This document shows, piece after piece, positions 62,928 through 64,000 of a stretch of DNA of 64,000 bases (position 1 is the first letter of the stretch; every line of letters starts with the position of its first letter). The stretch is from Acanthornis magna. Taxonomy: Eukaryota; Chordata; Aves; Passeriformes; Acanthizidae. The stretch lies in assembly GCA_036785705.1 (NCBI GenBank), contig JAWUZG010000159.1, positions 2,356,001 through 2,420,000 on the forward strand, read 5' to 3'. A program made the translations under genes and the position numbers. The notes beneath the pieces are model-generated. The model searched no databases and was not told the DNA's origin. It worked only from the letters and a program-made list of their open reading frames with translations.

Positions 62928-64000
62928 CTGGAGGGGAAAGGGTTGATACTGAGAGAAGCAATTGCAAGGAGGAAAACCTGCTTCATTTTTAAGATAAAAA
63001 GCAAATCTGCTGTGTAAGGCCTTGTCTGGATGGTGGAATAGACCATCTGCCAGTCTGACACATCCCAGCATCTTGTGAAAACCATGGAGCCAAGGATAAC
63101 CCATCTCAGCACCAGGAAATGGAGTGGTGTGCAGCTGCACCTCTACAGAGAAGGGGTTAAAGCTGTCAGGAAGTGTGAGCTAACCCAAGCACTGCTCCCT
63201 GCAAGCTGTCAGCTCCATTCCCTCTCAGCCCCAGCCCAGTGCTCCCTTTTATCTGGCCTAAGTCTCCAAGAATTGCAGGTGATTGCTTAATTCCATTCCA
63301 TCACGAGATCCCCCCGTGGGCTACAATTATTTCACGGCTTTATATTAAATCCAATCCCTCCCTAAAAACCTGCTGGCATCATGGATACTCCAGCCCTGCC
63401 CTCCTCCCCACCCCAGGCCTCCAGCTTAACAGAGGATAAGATAAGGCATGTTGCTAATTGAATGCATCTTCCTCGAGTATTTCTCAGATGGGGAATTTTC
63501 CATCTTTGGTGGAGGGGAAACTGATGATACCATAGAGATTTATCAGGCTCCAAAGAGGTTCCTCTCTTATCACAGATGTGGATTTCTACTGGTCCAAAGG
63601 CGATGCTCTGGCCCATCCCATTCCCACCATTTCAGCAGAGCTGTGAGCCATCATGGTCTGAGCTGACTCTGAAGGATTATCATGGGTCAGTTATCCGTGA
63701 AACATGAAGAACAAGCCCAGAAGGAGGAGCAGGTTGGGTAACAAACATCCCTGATGTTTGGAAAGGAAACACCTTGGGAAGGTCCATGGCTGGGGTGCTC
63801 TGCTGAAGAATACAAACGCTTTCATGAATCTGCCGGGAGCAGGGGGAGACGACAGCATGAAGAGAGAATAGTGCCAAATCAATTAAAATCAATAAATTAA
63901 ATCATCTGGAAGGAATTTTTGGCCTAAATCCGGTTTTCCTGAGAATTCATGTTGTTCTACGGAGCTCCGAATTTCTCCTGTGAGTTCTGACATCTCCCAA
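62928..64000 (-). other. COL20A1: COL20A1 intron, upstream end of window
   Basis: I found no exon for the first FN3 domain here and no repeat I could name. The stretch is read as intron preceding the VWA exon. Confidence 0.6.

Overview
The window is nuclear DNA of a bird. It carries parts of two large intron-containing vertebrate genes that converge tail to tail: CHRNA4 (neuronal nicotinic acetylcholine receptor alpha-4) on the + strand and COL20A1 (collagen alpha-1(XX), a FACIT collagen) on the - strand. The introns hold many fragments of CR1, the dominant avian LINE, plus two solo LTRs. This gene pair is also neighbouring and convergent in human 20q13.33 and chicken chromosome 20. The retained long introns and the LTRs suggest a passerine rather than a chicken, but that is only an inference.

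Layout. 1-1778: intron or upstream sequence of CHRNA4. 1779-16211: the last four coding exons of CHRNA4 (45 bp, 110 bp, 1381 bp, 126 bp), in phase and ending at TAA 16209-16211, with a poly(A) signal at 16658. Exons 1-2 (signal peptide and start of the ligand-binding domain) lie outside the window. 16664-23151: spacer between the two converging genes, where I recognise no gene. 23152-62927: 32 coding exons of COL20A1, read from high to low coordinates. They encode a von Willebrand A domain (4 exons), five fibronectin III domains (10 exons, two each), a TSPN/laminin-G-like domain (6 exons), the COL2 triple helix (8 exons), the NC2 junction, the COL1 triple helix, and the Cys-x4-Cys motif that ends FACIT chains. 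All 31 internal junctions keep the reading frame. Upstream COL20A1 exons (signal peptide, first FN3) and the very last coding bases are not located. 62928-64000: COL20A1 intron.

The two genes have no shared function: CHRNA4 makes a ligand-gated cation channel subunit of neurons, and COL20A1 an extracellular matrix protein. The most unusual points are a poor splice donor (AAG|GTCCTT) at a conserved TSPN exon, a pair of related solo LTRs with 4-bp target duplications that bracket four TSPN exons, a three-copy 84-bp minisatellite just behind the large CHRNA4 exon, a probable antisense LTR inside the VWA intron, a MIR-like relic, and the unresolved 3' end of COL20A1. I saw no sign of a new gene system.
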